64,000 nucleotides of DNA from Brachypterus glaber. Its lineage: Eukaryota; Arthropoda; Insecta; Coleoptera; Kateretidae. Both the position numbers and the translations under genes were made by a program. The notes below the pieces were generated by a model. The model saw only the letters and a list, made by a program, of their open reading frames with translations. It was not told where the DNA came from and made no database searches. Positions 34,990 through 44,884 of the stretch are shown in pieces. Within the stretch, counting starts at the first letter, position 1. Each line of letters opens with the position of its first letter. Location of the stretch: NCBI GenBank assembly GCA_958510825.1, contig OY294049.1:5208001-5272000 (forward strand), written 5' to 3'.

Positions 34990-35600
34990 TAGTCGGAAAG
35001 CTGGTAACCATTTTTATTTCATTATTTTATCCCGGCTATAGTTTATATAATATACATATAATATATTTAAGACATATGTCTTAAAGTACATTCAAATAAA
35101 GCTAATTTTAAATTGCTAGGACAGCTATGATAATGAGCTGCAAAAAAATCTATTTTTAACTTACCGACTCATATACATTACATTTATTACATTCAGAGTA
35201 GGCTATTTTCATAGTTATACACAATAATTCTGGAGCCATGGGGCAAGAATAGTCTTTAAAAAGTCCCTTTGACATATATGTGATACTTATTTTTTAAAAG
35301 AAATAAGAATTTGTGAAATTACATTTTGATTAAATGAAAATTATTGAGACTTTTTAGTGTTGACATATGATAAAGTTTTTAATGTCTTTTTTTAACTCTT
35401 AGCCTACTGAATAATTGTGTAAAACTGTGAAAATAGACTAATGTAATAAATGTAATTTGTTTGGCACGGCAAGTTAAAAATATATTTTTCGAGGACCCCA
35501 TTGCGACTCCTTTTTGGATCTTCTAGCACCCAGAGAAACCAGCTGAGAGAAAATAATCAATTACAAATAGTTACCAGCTCTTAGAATATAAGGGCCTCTG
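34990..35600. mobile_element. 0.6-kb foldback element
   Basis: Outer arms pair (GGAAAGCTGGTAACCATT with complement near 35575). Inner arms 35145..35235 and 35405..35495 pair strongly (CTATTTTTAACTT, ATTACATTTATTACATT, CTATTTTCA and ACAATTATTC with complements). No coding sequence. Terminal bases and target duplication are uncertain. Confidence 0.6.
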
Positions 35601-35733
35601 TAAATCTGCTTTAGGTCCTATTGAAAATGACGCAATTTTTTAATAGTTTATTTAATTATTTTAAAAATATATAAGTAAACATTTTTTATTCATTGAGATA
35701 ATCCCGAAAAGTAATTATAACTATCGAAAAGTA

Positions 35734-36599
35734 GAGGAGAAGGTGGTAATATGGAACCCCTGTTTGTTTTTTATCTATATATTCATAAGGTTTATGATTT
35801 TTAACCATTTTTTTGCACTAATTGGTTCAAAATTTATCTGGTATTTATGATTTTAAACGATTTTGATTTTTTTGTTATGTTAAGAAAGTTACAAGCACTT
35901 TTTTAAAAAAAGATAAAATGGAACCCTATGTGCTTTAAATATGCAACACCAAAAATTTTACTGTTTGCTATACAAATTAAAGTAATTAATCAAAATGAAC
36001 ATTTATTAAAGGCAAAACTTTACCTTTTATGTAAACAATATGAAAAAAAAAAAAATAAACATAAAACATTATTTTTTTAAAAGATTTTTTTTATTATTTA
36101 ACAACAAAAGCCACATGTATAAATATTTTATTCAGAACCGGAACATTCAGTATGTGCCCATTAGATACACATAAGGCACTGAATACAAATTTTACCTCTT
36201 TGATCGATCATCATACATAGGGTTCCATATTAACAACAACAAGTAAAATTTTCTATCTTTAAATATTTTTTCTAAACGGTAATTTATCGCAATCCTACTT
36301 TTTGCATTTTGATTACAAGGAGTTCCTAAACCAATAAAGCAAAAAAAGGCGATAAAACTAATAAACTTACCTTTATATTTCCTTACAAAAATATACAAAT
36401 AAAGTTTCAGTTTTCGCATTTACATATAACCTCAAATATTTCAATTTTTAGCGGTAAAAATGAATTTCACTTTTCTGTATGGTAATTTTTACCCCTCCCA
36501 ATTGATATTCAATTATTGTTTACTAGATATCGCTGTCTGTTTCTTACTTAACGGGGGGTTCCATATATCCGCAGGGTCCCATATTACCACCTTCTCCTC
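35734..36599. mobile_element. 866-bp TA-flanked element with iterated ATGGAACCC motif
   Basis: The terminal repeat GAGGAGAAGGTGGTAATATGG (complement at the right end) is flanked by TA at 35732-35733 and 36600-36601. The motif TATGGAACCC or its complement recurs inside at about 35748, 35920, 36220 and 36558 and again in the right terminal repeat as GGGTCCCATATTA. The layout resembles 46826..49021, which uses another motif. The 75- and 66-codon frames inside have no known product. Confidence 0.7.
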
Positions 36600-36604
36600 T
36601 AATA

Positions 36605-37115
36605 CTTGTACCATTACAAAGAGTAATCTCTCTTCATTTAACGCTTGTACTAATTACTAATTAAAATCAAATGCGACTACTTAACATTTCTCATCAAATA
36701 GTAGTAGTACTTGAATGTTACCAGCGAGAAACAATTAATCTTGAATACCCATTTTACCAAAAATAAACAAACTAGCCAGCTATAGTCTTGTTCACTACCA
36801 ACTTAAAGGCCAAGTTGATCAATCGTGGGTTGTATGCTATTGATTTGAGGGTCTCTTACCTTAAAGAAGAACTACATGAAATATCATGAAAACATTATTA
36901 ATATTTTAACATAAAACTTCCTTTTATTTTGTGATTTAATTTAAGCCCAAAAAAACTCAAAATTTACGGCTGCAAATCAAAAATCTACTATTTTTGAATT
37001 TAAAATAAAGAAAACACAATAAAACACAACGTGAATATACTTAGTGCTTCCCATTCCGTAATTTGGTAGACCGACAGTTTTTTTCTTTTAAGATGAAAAA
37101 TATGGAAAAATAGTA
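36605..37115. other. No gene recognised
   Basis: AT-rich DNA between two TIR elements; no frame, splice signals or repeats of note. Confidence 0.5.
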
Positions 37116-37119
37116 CACT

Positions 37120-37693
37120 TGGTTTTAAAAAAATGGAAAAGTGGGGTTATAAAATTTTTTTTACATTGTGTGGAGTTTTTTCCATTTCACAAATATTTGT
37201 TTACTTGTCAATAAATTTAGGTTAAAGTGTCAATATTGTTATTATCACATCGACGTCAAAGTAATTTTTTTTAAAATTGGGAGAAATAAAGCAGAAAAAC
37301 AAGAATACTCGAGGAATACTGATAGTGTTTTTTAAAATTAAAGGTATTTAAAACAAGTTTTTTAGATATAAATATATTGATAAGGGGATTTATACATTTT
37401 AGGAATAGTTATATTTTAGAATAAAATACAGTAATTAAGAATAGAGATCTGGCAGTATCTTTAATTTCTTCGATCCCATTAAAATAAATACGCTTCAAAA
37501 TCCAAATAGTATTTACTAAATACAAATGGATAGAATAAGATAATATATGCCTTTTGGCATGGTTAAACTAATCTTATTTTTATAAATTTTGAACATACAT
37601 AACCCCATTTAAATAATCCACATTCACACAACTAAATTTTATGGAAAACATGAAATTTTTGTTAACCCCACTTTTCCATTATTTTTGAAACCA
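37120..37693. mobile_element. 574-bp TIR element with GGAAAAGTGGGGTT ends
   Basis: The left segment TGGTTTTAAAAAAATGG followed by AAAAGTGGGGTTA pairs with the right segment TAACCCCACTTTTCCATT...GAAACCA. A further internal ACATAACCCCATTT copy lies near 37598. Non-coding. A target duplication is not clear. Confidence 0.6.
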
Positions 37694-37694
37694 T

Positions 37695-38390
37695 ATTTTT
37701 GATTACTTGAGGTCAATCCTTGCAGCTAGACCATTTTGAAATAATGCTCCTCATTTTGTCCTAACTTTCTCAGATAGAACAAATGCATTTAGTATAACTT
37801 TATTTTTCTGACAAACAAAATAATTTTATAATAATCACGCATTTTTGATTTAAAATAAAGCAGAACCCAACACTATATTTATTACCGCCTCCCGATCGGT
37901 AAGTAATTTACTTACTGATCAGCAATTTTTAAGCATAACTTACTGCTGTCATAATTAGGCTAGTAAACACGTCAAATTACCCGATCGTGCAAAAATATAT
38001 ATAATTTTATAATTATTTTGGGTATCACCAGCTCAGGTAATGTAAACTTTTATTTTAATAGTACATTTTGATGAAAACAACTTACTTTTATTGTAATTTT
38101 TAACAAACTTTCAACTTTAAATAACTTTTTTTTGGAATTATTTGTAAGATTTAAAATGACAGTTAATGTCAAAAATTATTAAACGCACAATGTGTAATAA
38201 AAATATCAGTAAAAGTCATTTTTAAACCACTAATCATAGCTGCCTTGATCCAATTTTTTTACTCAGATAGATTCTGCGCCGAGTTTAACCATTTAGGAAT
38301 TCTACAACTGGCAGTTAAGGGAGAATAATCTAAGTACTTAGTTAAATCGAAGCCGTATGGATCCAACGAATATCTTTGTATACACTTCTA
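37695..38390. other. No gene recognised
   Basis: AT-rich DNA. The final 80 bases may already belong to the LINE relic that follows, but no peptide similarity can be read before about 38393. Confidence 0.4.
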
Positions 38391-38392
38391 AA

Positions 38393-38722
38393 CAGCCTAC
38401 AAGACAACTTTTTAAGAAGACTGCCTTTTCGAGTTCCCATTAGTTCGACAAGAAACGAAGACCTTTTCTAAATACCTAGGTGGAGAACATCATTTTAACA
38501 TGTCGCCACTTTTCAATATATTTCCAATGGGAAGTACTAGTACTGTTAACAAAAACTTGGACTTTTTTAATATTAGACTGAAATCTTTTAAGCATGCAAT
38601 TTTTGACCTTAATCTTGGAACTAGTTAGATTGTGTCATTATAATTTCATCAAACAATTGACCTATCCTTTAATTTGATCTTTGATCTGTATGGATTGTAA
38701 ATAAATAAATAAATAAATAAAC
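38393..38722 (+). pseudogene. C-terminal relic of a non-LTR retrotransposon ORF2 with TAAA tail
   Basis: Across two plus-strand frames one can read LLNSLQDNFLRRLPFRVP, STRNEDLF, a stop, PRWRT, a stop, then in another frame a segment ending FNIRLKSFKHAIFD. This order (LLN...FRVP...TRN.DLFYIP..RT....SPLxR...N....D.F..S...FK) is characteristic of the extreme C-terminus of many jockey/CR1-like LINE polyproteins. Stops and at least one frameshift show it is dead. It is followed by about 60 bases of 3' sequence and a (TAAA)n tract (38697..38722) typical of such elements. The 5' part is absent. Confidence 0.6.
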
Positions 38723-38852
38723 TCTATCAGTGTATAATACGCTAATCGAGTTTGGCAAGATATCCACACAATAACTGTGTGTGGCCTAATACTAAAATAG
38801 TGGATATACTGCAAACCTAACGACTACAAACATGTCTTTTTACTCGACAATT

Positions 38853-38885
38853 ACTACCCGGGATTCGAACCAAGAACCTCAGTCT
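38853..38885 (-). repeat. Pol III B-box-like motif, possible tRNA-derived SINE scrap
   Basis: The minus strand reads GGTTCGAATCCCGGGTA, matching the B-box/T-arm consensus GGTTCGANNCC. No cloverleaf or convincing A box was found upstream, so a tRNA gene is not supported. A decayed SINE is the likeliest reading. Confidence 0.35.
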
Positions 38886-38889
38886 TACA

Positions 38890-39555
38890 GATACTTTTTA
38901 TTCTCAGGTTTTCCCTTATACTTATAAGTATAAATACATAAATATTTTATTAAGATAAAATATTTTGAGATTTTTCTGTTAAGACGAAGGAACATAAAAT
39001 AACACTCAAATACTTATATTCATTGATGCGAGAAAAAATTTAAAAATTGCAAGAGTTAGCGGTGAATAAAGTCAGTTTAAAACCAATATTTCTTTATAGA
39101 CATTTTTGCAATATCACAACAATTGGATATTTCGAATCCATTCCAGCGAATTTAGGGAAGCTGGTAATATTGATATCTATCTCTTAAAAGATGCCTGCTT
39201 TAGATAGACAAAAGGTCACAATACCTTAGTTCATAATTAAATTTTTGAGTTTTAGAAGAGGGTTTTTGTCTATAAAAGTTGTGTTCGAGGAAACAGTAAA
39301 AAAGTCTGTTTATTTGGAAACCATTGACTAAAATAAAATTTCTTGTTGCAAAATAAAATATAATATTAATAAAAAGAAATTACAAACCTAACAAAATGAA
39401 CTGTTAACTTTTACCATTTTTGTATTATAGTTCAAAGAATATGTTGTTCATACCCCTTTTAAAACTCGCATATTTTTTTTTTATAAAATAATTTTTATTT
39501 TATTAACCATAAGTTCAACTTACCCAATTAAAATTTAATCTTGATATAATAGTCA
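38890..39555. other. No gene recognised
   Basis: AT-rich DNA without notable frames or inverted repeats. Confidence 0.5.
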
Positions 39556-39559
39556 TAAT

Positions 39560-40228
39560 ACAGGGTGGTCCATAAGTCGCGTTACCTTTTAAAAATTATA
39601 TTACTTTTTTATATATATCGGAAATAGTAGAAGTATTCATAATACAGGGTGACCATTTAAAAATTAAATAACTTTTTTGTTTGTCAATTTTTTTTATTTA
39701 TTTCTTTTACAATATAGAGTAAAGGAAATGGATTTTTTTTTGAAAAAGTCGTCATGGCTCCTAACATGTCTGGCTTAAGTTGTTTAATAGTCCTGAAAGA
39801 AAAAGAAAATACGAATTTCGCGAAATTATTCGCTCTTGGAAAATCTGCCTTAAACGCTGCATTTTGGTTCTGCGGGGCGGACAAAACTTTCCAGCATTGC
39901 GCGATATCGGTCGCCGTTCACTGTATGTGTATTTCCATTTTCCTAGCAGAAGTAAGGTCCGATTACCATTTGTAATGTTATACCGCACCAAACCCTGACC
40001 TTGAGGGGGTGCATGATCCTAGCTGGAGCCCGTGCTTGCAAAGCGGAAAATTGACGTCATTTAAAAGCCATGATTTTCATACATAATTAAAAAAAAATAC
40101 ATTTACTGTACTCTATATTGTAAAAGAAATAAATAAAAAAATTAATAAACAAAAAAGTTATTTAATTTTTAAATGGTAAAGTGACTTATAGGCCGCCCTT
40201 AGTCATTATTTCCGATATATTTAAAATA
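39560..40228. mobile_element. Mariner-like deletion derivative with nested TACAGGGTG ends
   Basis: The left side has two termini, TACAGGGTGGTCCATAAGTC near 39560 and TACAGGGTGACCATTTAAA near 39641. The right side reads, as complement, CGGAAATAATGACTAAGGGC then GGCCTATAAGTCACTTTACC. Inverted similarity extends inward through AAATTAAATAACTTTTTTG and TTATTTCTTTTACAATATAGAGTA (39700s and 40110s). The middle is a transposase relic on the minus strand. The element is too short to be autonomous. Confidence 0.6.
39740..40010 (-). pseudogene. Relic of an IS630/Tc1-mariner-type DDE transposase
   Basis: Pieces read in different minus-strand frames: RYNITNGNRTLLLLGKW, then a YxxxxNGxRYRAML-like stretch split by frameshifts (near 39900..39935), then LRQIFQERIISRNS and a truncated continuation. 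In insect mariner-like transposases the order 'tVNgdRYr.ML..F..P......L...F..RiISR' precedes the last catalytic region, so this is probably a fragment of that core. The final W-P-R-S-P-D-L-type block and the catalytic triad are not intact. Assignment rests on motif memory only. Confidence 0.45.
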
Positions 40229-40426
40229 TAATTGCAAAATACAAAGCGTGAATTAGCCATTTTCAATGAAAATTTTTTTCGATGTCATTAAGGCTGAACC
40301 GGTTTAATTTTAGTAAATTCTTAAAGTTAAATGCTTCAAAAATATATCCCCGTTTTAGTAGTTATATACAAATTAGAAGCTTTTAGTGCTACTTTAGGAC
40401 GTTATCCGTTAAAAAAGGGCCCTAAT

Positions 40427-40892
40427 AGGTGAACTTCTAACAAAACCTAAAAATAAAAAATAAAAATATATTTTTTTTTATTTAGATGGACTAAATAAAG
40501 AGAAAATAAGAAACATTCAAGATACAAAGAATTAGAAAATAGTTATATTTTTGTTCCGTTTGCAATTGAAACTTTTGGACCATGGGATGAAGAGGCCAAA
40601 AATTTAATAGGAAATATTGGGAAGAAAATTCAAAATTTAACTTTCGAAAAAAAATCAAAGTCATTCTTGATACAAAAAATTAGCATTGCATTACAGAGGG
40701 GAAACGCTGCATCGGTTCTCGGAACATTGCCGGATTCAGACCGTATGGACGAAATTTTTTATATTTTTTAATTTTATTTTGTTCGTTTTTAATTTTAATT
40801 TTATTGTTTATGATAACTATTATACTTAGTATTTTAAATAAAAAATATTAAAAAAAAATACTTTTTTTTTTGGTTTTGTTAGAAATTCACCT
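40427..40892. mobile_element. 466-bp TIR element enclosing a retrotransposon protein fragment
   Basis: AGGTGAACTTCTAACAAAACC (40427..40447) is matched by its complement at 40872..40892 with about one mismatch. A/T-rich stretches lie just inside both ends. The centre carries an open protein relic (40499..40771). No clear target duplication was seen. Either a DNA element acquired retrotransposon sequence, or this is the end region of a larger unit in which the protein belongs natively. Confidence 0.6.
40499..40771 (+). pseudogene. C-terminal tail of a reverse-transcriptase polyprotein
   Basis: Open for 90 codons without an initiating Met, ending in TAA at 40769. Readable landmarks are SYIFVPFAIETFGPWDEEAK, KSKSFLIQKISIALQRGNAA and VLGTLP. 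The order 'F.PFA.ETfGpWg.eA......I......F..QrIsiA.QRGNAASvLGT' is a recurrent C-terminal signature of metazoan reverse-transcriptase-like polyproteins. The RT catalytic domain is missing. The fragment is intact in frame, which is unusual for a relic in this window. Clade not assigned. Confidence 0.6.
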
Positions 40893-40894
40893 GA

Positions 40895-41655
40895 TTAACT
40901 GGGCTGTTATTTAATATTATATTATGAAATTAGTTTTCCAGTTAAGCTTTTAGGGCAAGAGAATAAAAGTTCAAGTGCACTAAAAGCCAGTCGCAAACGC
41001 TTTAAAAACCCGAAAAAAAAAATAATAAACATAATTCCACTTACATTTACTTGACACATACTGTCAAGATAGAAAAACAAAAGCATTGGGGTTTCATAAT
41101 ATCTTCAAACAAACTAGTAATAATGTAAATATTAATAAACCCAAATATGAAGTAGGCTTAATACTAAGTAGAACGTAGATAAAATACGTTAAAATTGTAT
41201 ATTTTTTTCTTAGTTACGGCCTTTTGTTTACTTGGGGAAGTAATAAATATGAGCTACGACTTCAGTAGTTACATTTATTATTGAAAAATATGACAAGTAC
41301 ATAATAGATAACTCTACTTTGATCTGCTTCAGTTTCTATATCATTAAATACTTACATTTATGAAAAATTGAACTAAATTTTTCATATAAGTATTTACTTT
41401 TTACAGATTTAACCGTCAAAAAAGAAATTTTAACAAATAATAGAAGACTGAGTTCTTCATTCTAAATACTAAGAAATTGCCAATAAAATTTATTTTTCTT
41501 TTGTTAATTTACAACGGTAGGTTCCCAGGAAACCAAAAGACGTCTTTTTGCCGTCAATTATTGGGCACTTACTGACCTAAATGACGTCATATTATGACGT
41601 CTTGCTGTCATTCCAGTGACGTGTATAAGTCACAGCCCAGAAACGTAAAATTGCC
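40895..41655. other. No gene recognised
   Basis: AT-rich DNA. A cluster of TGACGTCA-like palindromic hexamers lies near 41580..41625 (ATGACGTCATATTATGACGTC). It could be a cAMP-response-type site by sequence, but nothing else suggests a promoter. Confidence 0.4.
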
Positions 41656-41656
41656 T

Positions 41657-42051
41657 AAAGAATAAAGAAAGTTCATATACACATATTGTCTAAAATGCTT
41701 CGTCTGTAAGTTATGGCCACTTAGTTTTTAGTTGACCTACTACTTTAATACACTCATGGTATAGTAACACATCTTTATCAAGTAGTGCCCTTGATGTCAT
41801 GTCATGTCAATGCGTTGATGTCCATGGAAGGCACTTCGAACATATTCTTTAAGTTCACAAGATTATTTGTTATAATTTTCATTTGTTTTCTATTACAAAA
41901 TAAAGCATTTTAAGACAATAAGTCATATATTTAACTGTCAACATGACGTCAAAGGCAGAAGTAATCTTGGCCTATTTGATAAAGATGTGCATATCAAGAG
42001 TGTATTAAAGTAGGGTTTTAGACAATATGTTTATATGAACTTTTTTTATGG
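41657..42051. mobile_element. About 0.4-kb inverted-repeat element, distant TACAGGG-core relative
   Basis: The left arm AAAGTTCATATACACATATTG then TCTAAAA pairs with the right arm TTTTAGACAATATG then TTTATATGAACTTTTTTT. Inner segments CTTTAATACACTC and ACATCTTTATCAA pair with their complements. The GTTCATATAAACATATTGTC phrase resembles the common family's GTTCCTATAAACATATGTC. Non-coding. Confidence 0.55.
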
Positions 42052-42054
42052 TTT

Positions 42055-43140
42055 CTATAAGTACAATAAAGCTATTTATAGCCAGCTCGCCTTTTTTGTT
42101 ACACTCTGTATACTATCCACTGTGAAGAGCATACAATGGAATGCGAAGCATTACAAATTTTTACCACTTGCTCAAATTTATCTTTATAATGGCTTAAAAC
42201 TATTTTTCCTTGAGCTTGTAGTAAAAAAATAAGTATAAGTAAAGTAACTGTTGTAGTAAACATAATTAAAGTAAATAAATTGAAAATTGCCTATAGGGTA
42301 GTTTTTAATAATTTTTAAATTTTCAGATTTTATGGACATATTGTATAATAATTTTATAAACTTTAAATTATTCATTGCCACTACATATCTTTGGATTTAG
42401 CACTTTAATAACCGTATTTATTTATATATGCTGAGTCGGTCTCAGACCGATTTTAATCTGCACTGTCCCTTTGTAAGCTGCTAACCAAATCTAAGGGGTT
42501 TACACCAATTACAACCGTCATATACACATATTAAACCAGCTTCCAAGATATAATGCGTCACGTTTAACAGTATACTATTTTATTCGCAACTATATATGTA
42601 ATACATACATTACATGGCATTGTATTAATAAAGTTTCGGGAGTACGTGATATCTTGTCCCACTGTTTTCCACGCTTAGACCCAAGCTATAATGAAAAAAA
42701 AAAGAGACCAGAGACTTAATTATTACTGGTCTGCACTTAAATCAGTAATTTCCGCTAGATAGCGCCACCGATTAAAATATCGTTAAGCAAGATGGCTGAA
42801 CTGCTGTTGTCATGATAAACACGAATATAATCTAATACATTTCGTTTAAAAACTTAAATGTACAGTTTTAGTCAATGATTTTTACATTTGAGACTGAGAA
42901 GGATAATAAATTTTATAAACAGTGTCTTGTGAGCTATCAACAATTTTTTTTGTGGTTGTTTATTTGGTTTACGCGTATGTGGAACTTCAGTTTTATATGT
43001 TTGTACTTTTCTTGTGAAATTCGAACATCTAGGTTTCAAATAGAGCACTAGATAGGTAGGTTTGTTAGGGTAGGTGGGTAGTTAACCACAATTTTTTGTG
43101 TAGTGTGTAAACTACCTACCTAGTACTTTTCCGATACCAT
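42055..43140. other. No gene recognised
   Basis: AT-rich DNA with a short perfect palindrome GTCGGTCTCAGACCGA near 42436. Two opposite-strand frames at 42035..42381 show no known product. A CTAGATAGCGCCACC phrase is near 42755. Confidence 0.45.
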
Positions 43141-43143
43141 TTT

Positions 43144-43301
43144 TATGTCGAGGAAAAGTACCGTTTTCCGGGAGACCTGTACACTATTTTATTCGCAACT
43201 GTTTTTATTTAAATATAAAGTACAATTTTTTTTGAAACTAGAACACTGGATAGGCAGGTTTGCTACAGGTCTCCCGGAAAACGGTACTTTTCCTAGACAT
43301 A
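43144..43301. repeat. 158-bp hairpin
   Basis: Arms 43144..43181 and 43264..43301 are reverse complements (TATGTCGAGGAAAAGTACCG then TTTTCCGGGAGACCTGTA) with one mismatch. A related partial phrase (ACCTACCTAGTACTTTTCCG) lies just upstream. Confidence 0.65.
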
Positions 43302-43309
43302 AAAAGTAC

Positions 43310-43720
43310 TATTTTCCGAGTCGACCTGTAATCTACTATTGCAATTTTAGCCATCTAACAAATAATTTTGCAATTTCGTAACTTTAGAAATAACATTTCC
43401 GTTTGTTTGAAATTTTACACTATTAATGGGGCGTCAAACGTTATTTTTATCAAGAATGAGAAGCTTGGATGGTTTAAATTTTTCTATAAAAATCAATTAT
43501 AGGAAAGTTGAAATAATTATTTAAACTTGAGTGATTTCTATTCAGTTCTAAAAAAACAATTTAAAATTAATTAAAGAAGTTACAGTAGACTGCAAGTCCC
43601 TTTGTATAGGTTAGAGATGTTAGATAGCATTTGACGGAGATAATTATAATTGATATAAAACTTAATCAAATGTTAATTTTTTATTTCAAATCAGTTCTAT
43701 TTGATTTAATATTTAATTTG
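43310..43720. other. No gene recognised
   Basis: AT-rich DNA leading to the LINE scrap. The TTTAATTTGCAG at 43712..43723 looks like a splice acceptor but abuts retrotransposon-derived sequence. Confidence 0.45.
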
Positions 43721-43725
43721 CAGAA

Positions 43726-43833
43726 TTCGGCAGAATACGACAGGAGATCTTCGGAGTGGCAAAGCTCCGAAGAGAGGAGTTGCGTACCCTTGCCTGGACA
43801 GATATCGCGACCTTTAAAAAAAGGAAATATTAA
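43726..43833 (+). pseudogene. C-terminal scrap of an RNase H-type LINE polyprotein
   Basis: The frame ending in TAA at 43831..43833 reads GRIRQEIFGVAKLRREELRT then LAWTDIATFKKRK. It aligns residue by residue with the end of the LINE polyprotein at 55314..55683 (RIRLQVFETQRLNQEELRDL then PWANILTFIERTGRF). It is therefore the extreme C-terminus of a related non-LTR element. Everything upstream is missing. The other frame (79 codons) is spurious. Confidence 0.65.
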
Positions 43834-43874
43834 TTATGTACGATATTTAAATGCTTTATTTATGGCCTAAAATT

Positions 43875-44301
43875 GGCAGACTAACATCTCTACTCTAAAT
43901 TTCTCTACTCCCTAACATCCCTACTCCATAACATCCCTACTCCACAACAACTCTACTCCGTAACATCTCTACTCCATAACATCTCTACTCCGTAACAACT
44001 CTACGCGGTCATTGTGGCTTTTAGAATAATTCATTTATGATTGTTCTAGATTTTAATTTAAAGATAAACGTTTTCTAGGAAAAAAATAAAATAATCTAGA
44101 AGAAGAAGATTCTTTGTTCTTTGAACTGCTCATTTATTATTAAGTGGCTAATAAAGTCCTTATAGTGTGGAGTAGAGTTGTTACGGAGTAGAGATGTTAT
44201 GGAGTAGAGATGTTACGGAGTAGAGTTGTTGTGGAGTAGGGATGTTATGGAGTAGGGATGTTAGGGAGTAGAGAAATTTAGAGTAGAGATGTTAGTCTGC
44301 C
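43875..44301. mobile_element. 427-bp Foldback-type element with arms of 16-bp tandem repeats
   Basis: The left arm 43875..44004 and right arm 44172..44301 appear perfectly complementary over 130 bp, starting GGCAGACTAACATCTCTAC. Each arm is about eight tandem 16-bp units of the type TAACATCTCTACTCCG. CTAAAATT occurs immediately outside both ends (43867..43874 and 44302..44309), a perfect 8-bp target duplication. The 167-bp middle has no coding sequence. The architecture recalls Drosophila FB elements, and the 8-bp duplication fits hAT-type transposases. Which enzyme moves it is unknown. Confidence 0.9.
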
Positions 44302-44518
44302 CTAAAATTTACATTCATTATAAATTACGATCTTTATCAACCAATAGATCTTTAAAGAAAGATGTAAGCAGTTTATACTCGTATTAAGGGTGCAAATCGT
44401 TTGGTTTATTAAACCAAATGAACTTTACGCTACGATATTTCAAAAAAGCTTTGACAGAGAGACTTGTAATTTGGAACAAAAATTTTCTAAGTAGTAAATA
44501 TTTTTTTTTTAATTCAAG

Positions 44519-44655
44519 TCTATGCAAAATATTACCATTATGGACTATGTAATTTTTACTGTTCCGGTATATGCAAAACATTACCATTACGGACTATGTA
44601 ATTTTTACCATTCCGGTCTATGGCAACATATTACCATTTACGGACTATGTAATTT
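44519..44655 (+). repeat. 50-bp tandem repeat, about 2.7 units
   Basis: Units starting near 44519, 44568 and 44618 share ATGCAAAA(T/C)ATTACCATTA, GGACTATGTAATTTTTAC and TTCCGGT. The frame at 44522..44722 reads the repeat and is not a gene. Confidence 0.75.
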
Positions 44656-44884
44656 ATTTTTACCGTGTATATCATGTATGATCAATGGATTAATAAACTT
44701 TACATTACTTATTGCAATTTGACACAGGAATTTTTCGTTATTTGACTGGACTATTTAGGCTGCGAAGAGTTTAGCAAGGTTTTATTCACAACATAAAGGT
44801 CCGAAACCCGAACATTCACCGAGATATAAAACATGCAAATCGGCACTTTGTAGATAATAGAGAAACTACAACATTATTCAAGAC

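Noticed and set aside
38853..38885. tRNA gene suggested by GGTTCGAATCCCGG
   Set aside because: No acceptor, D or anticodon arms fold around it; kept only as a B-box-like motif.
41575..41625. Cluster of TGACGTCA-like sites as a promoter
   Set aside because: No nearby exon, TATA context or initiator; palindromic hexamers are common in the repeats here.
43631..43870. 79-codon frame after a splice-acceptor-like TTTGCAG, considered as a host exon
   Set aside because: The alternative frame clearly matches the LINE C-terminus seen at 55314..55683, so the segment is retrotransposon-derived.
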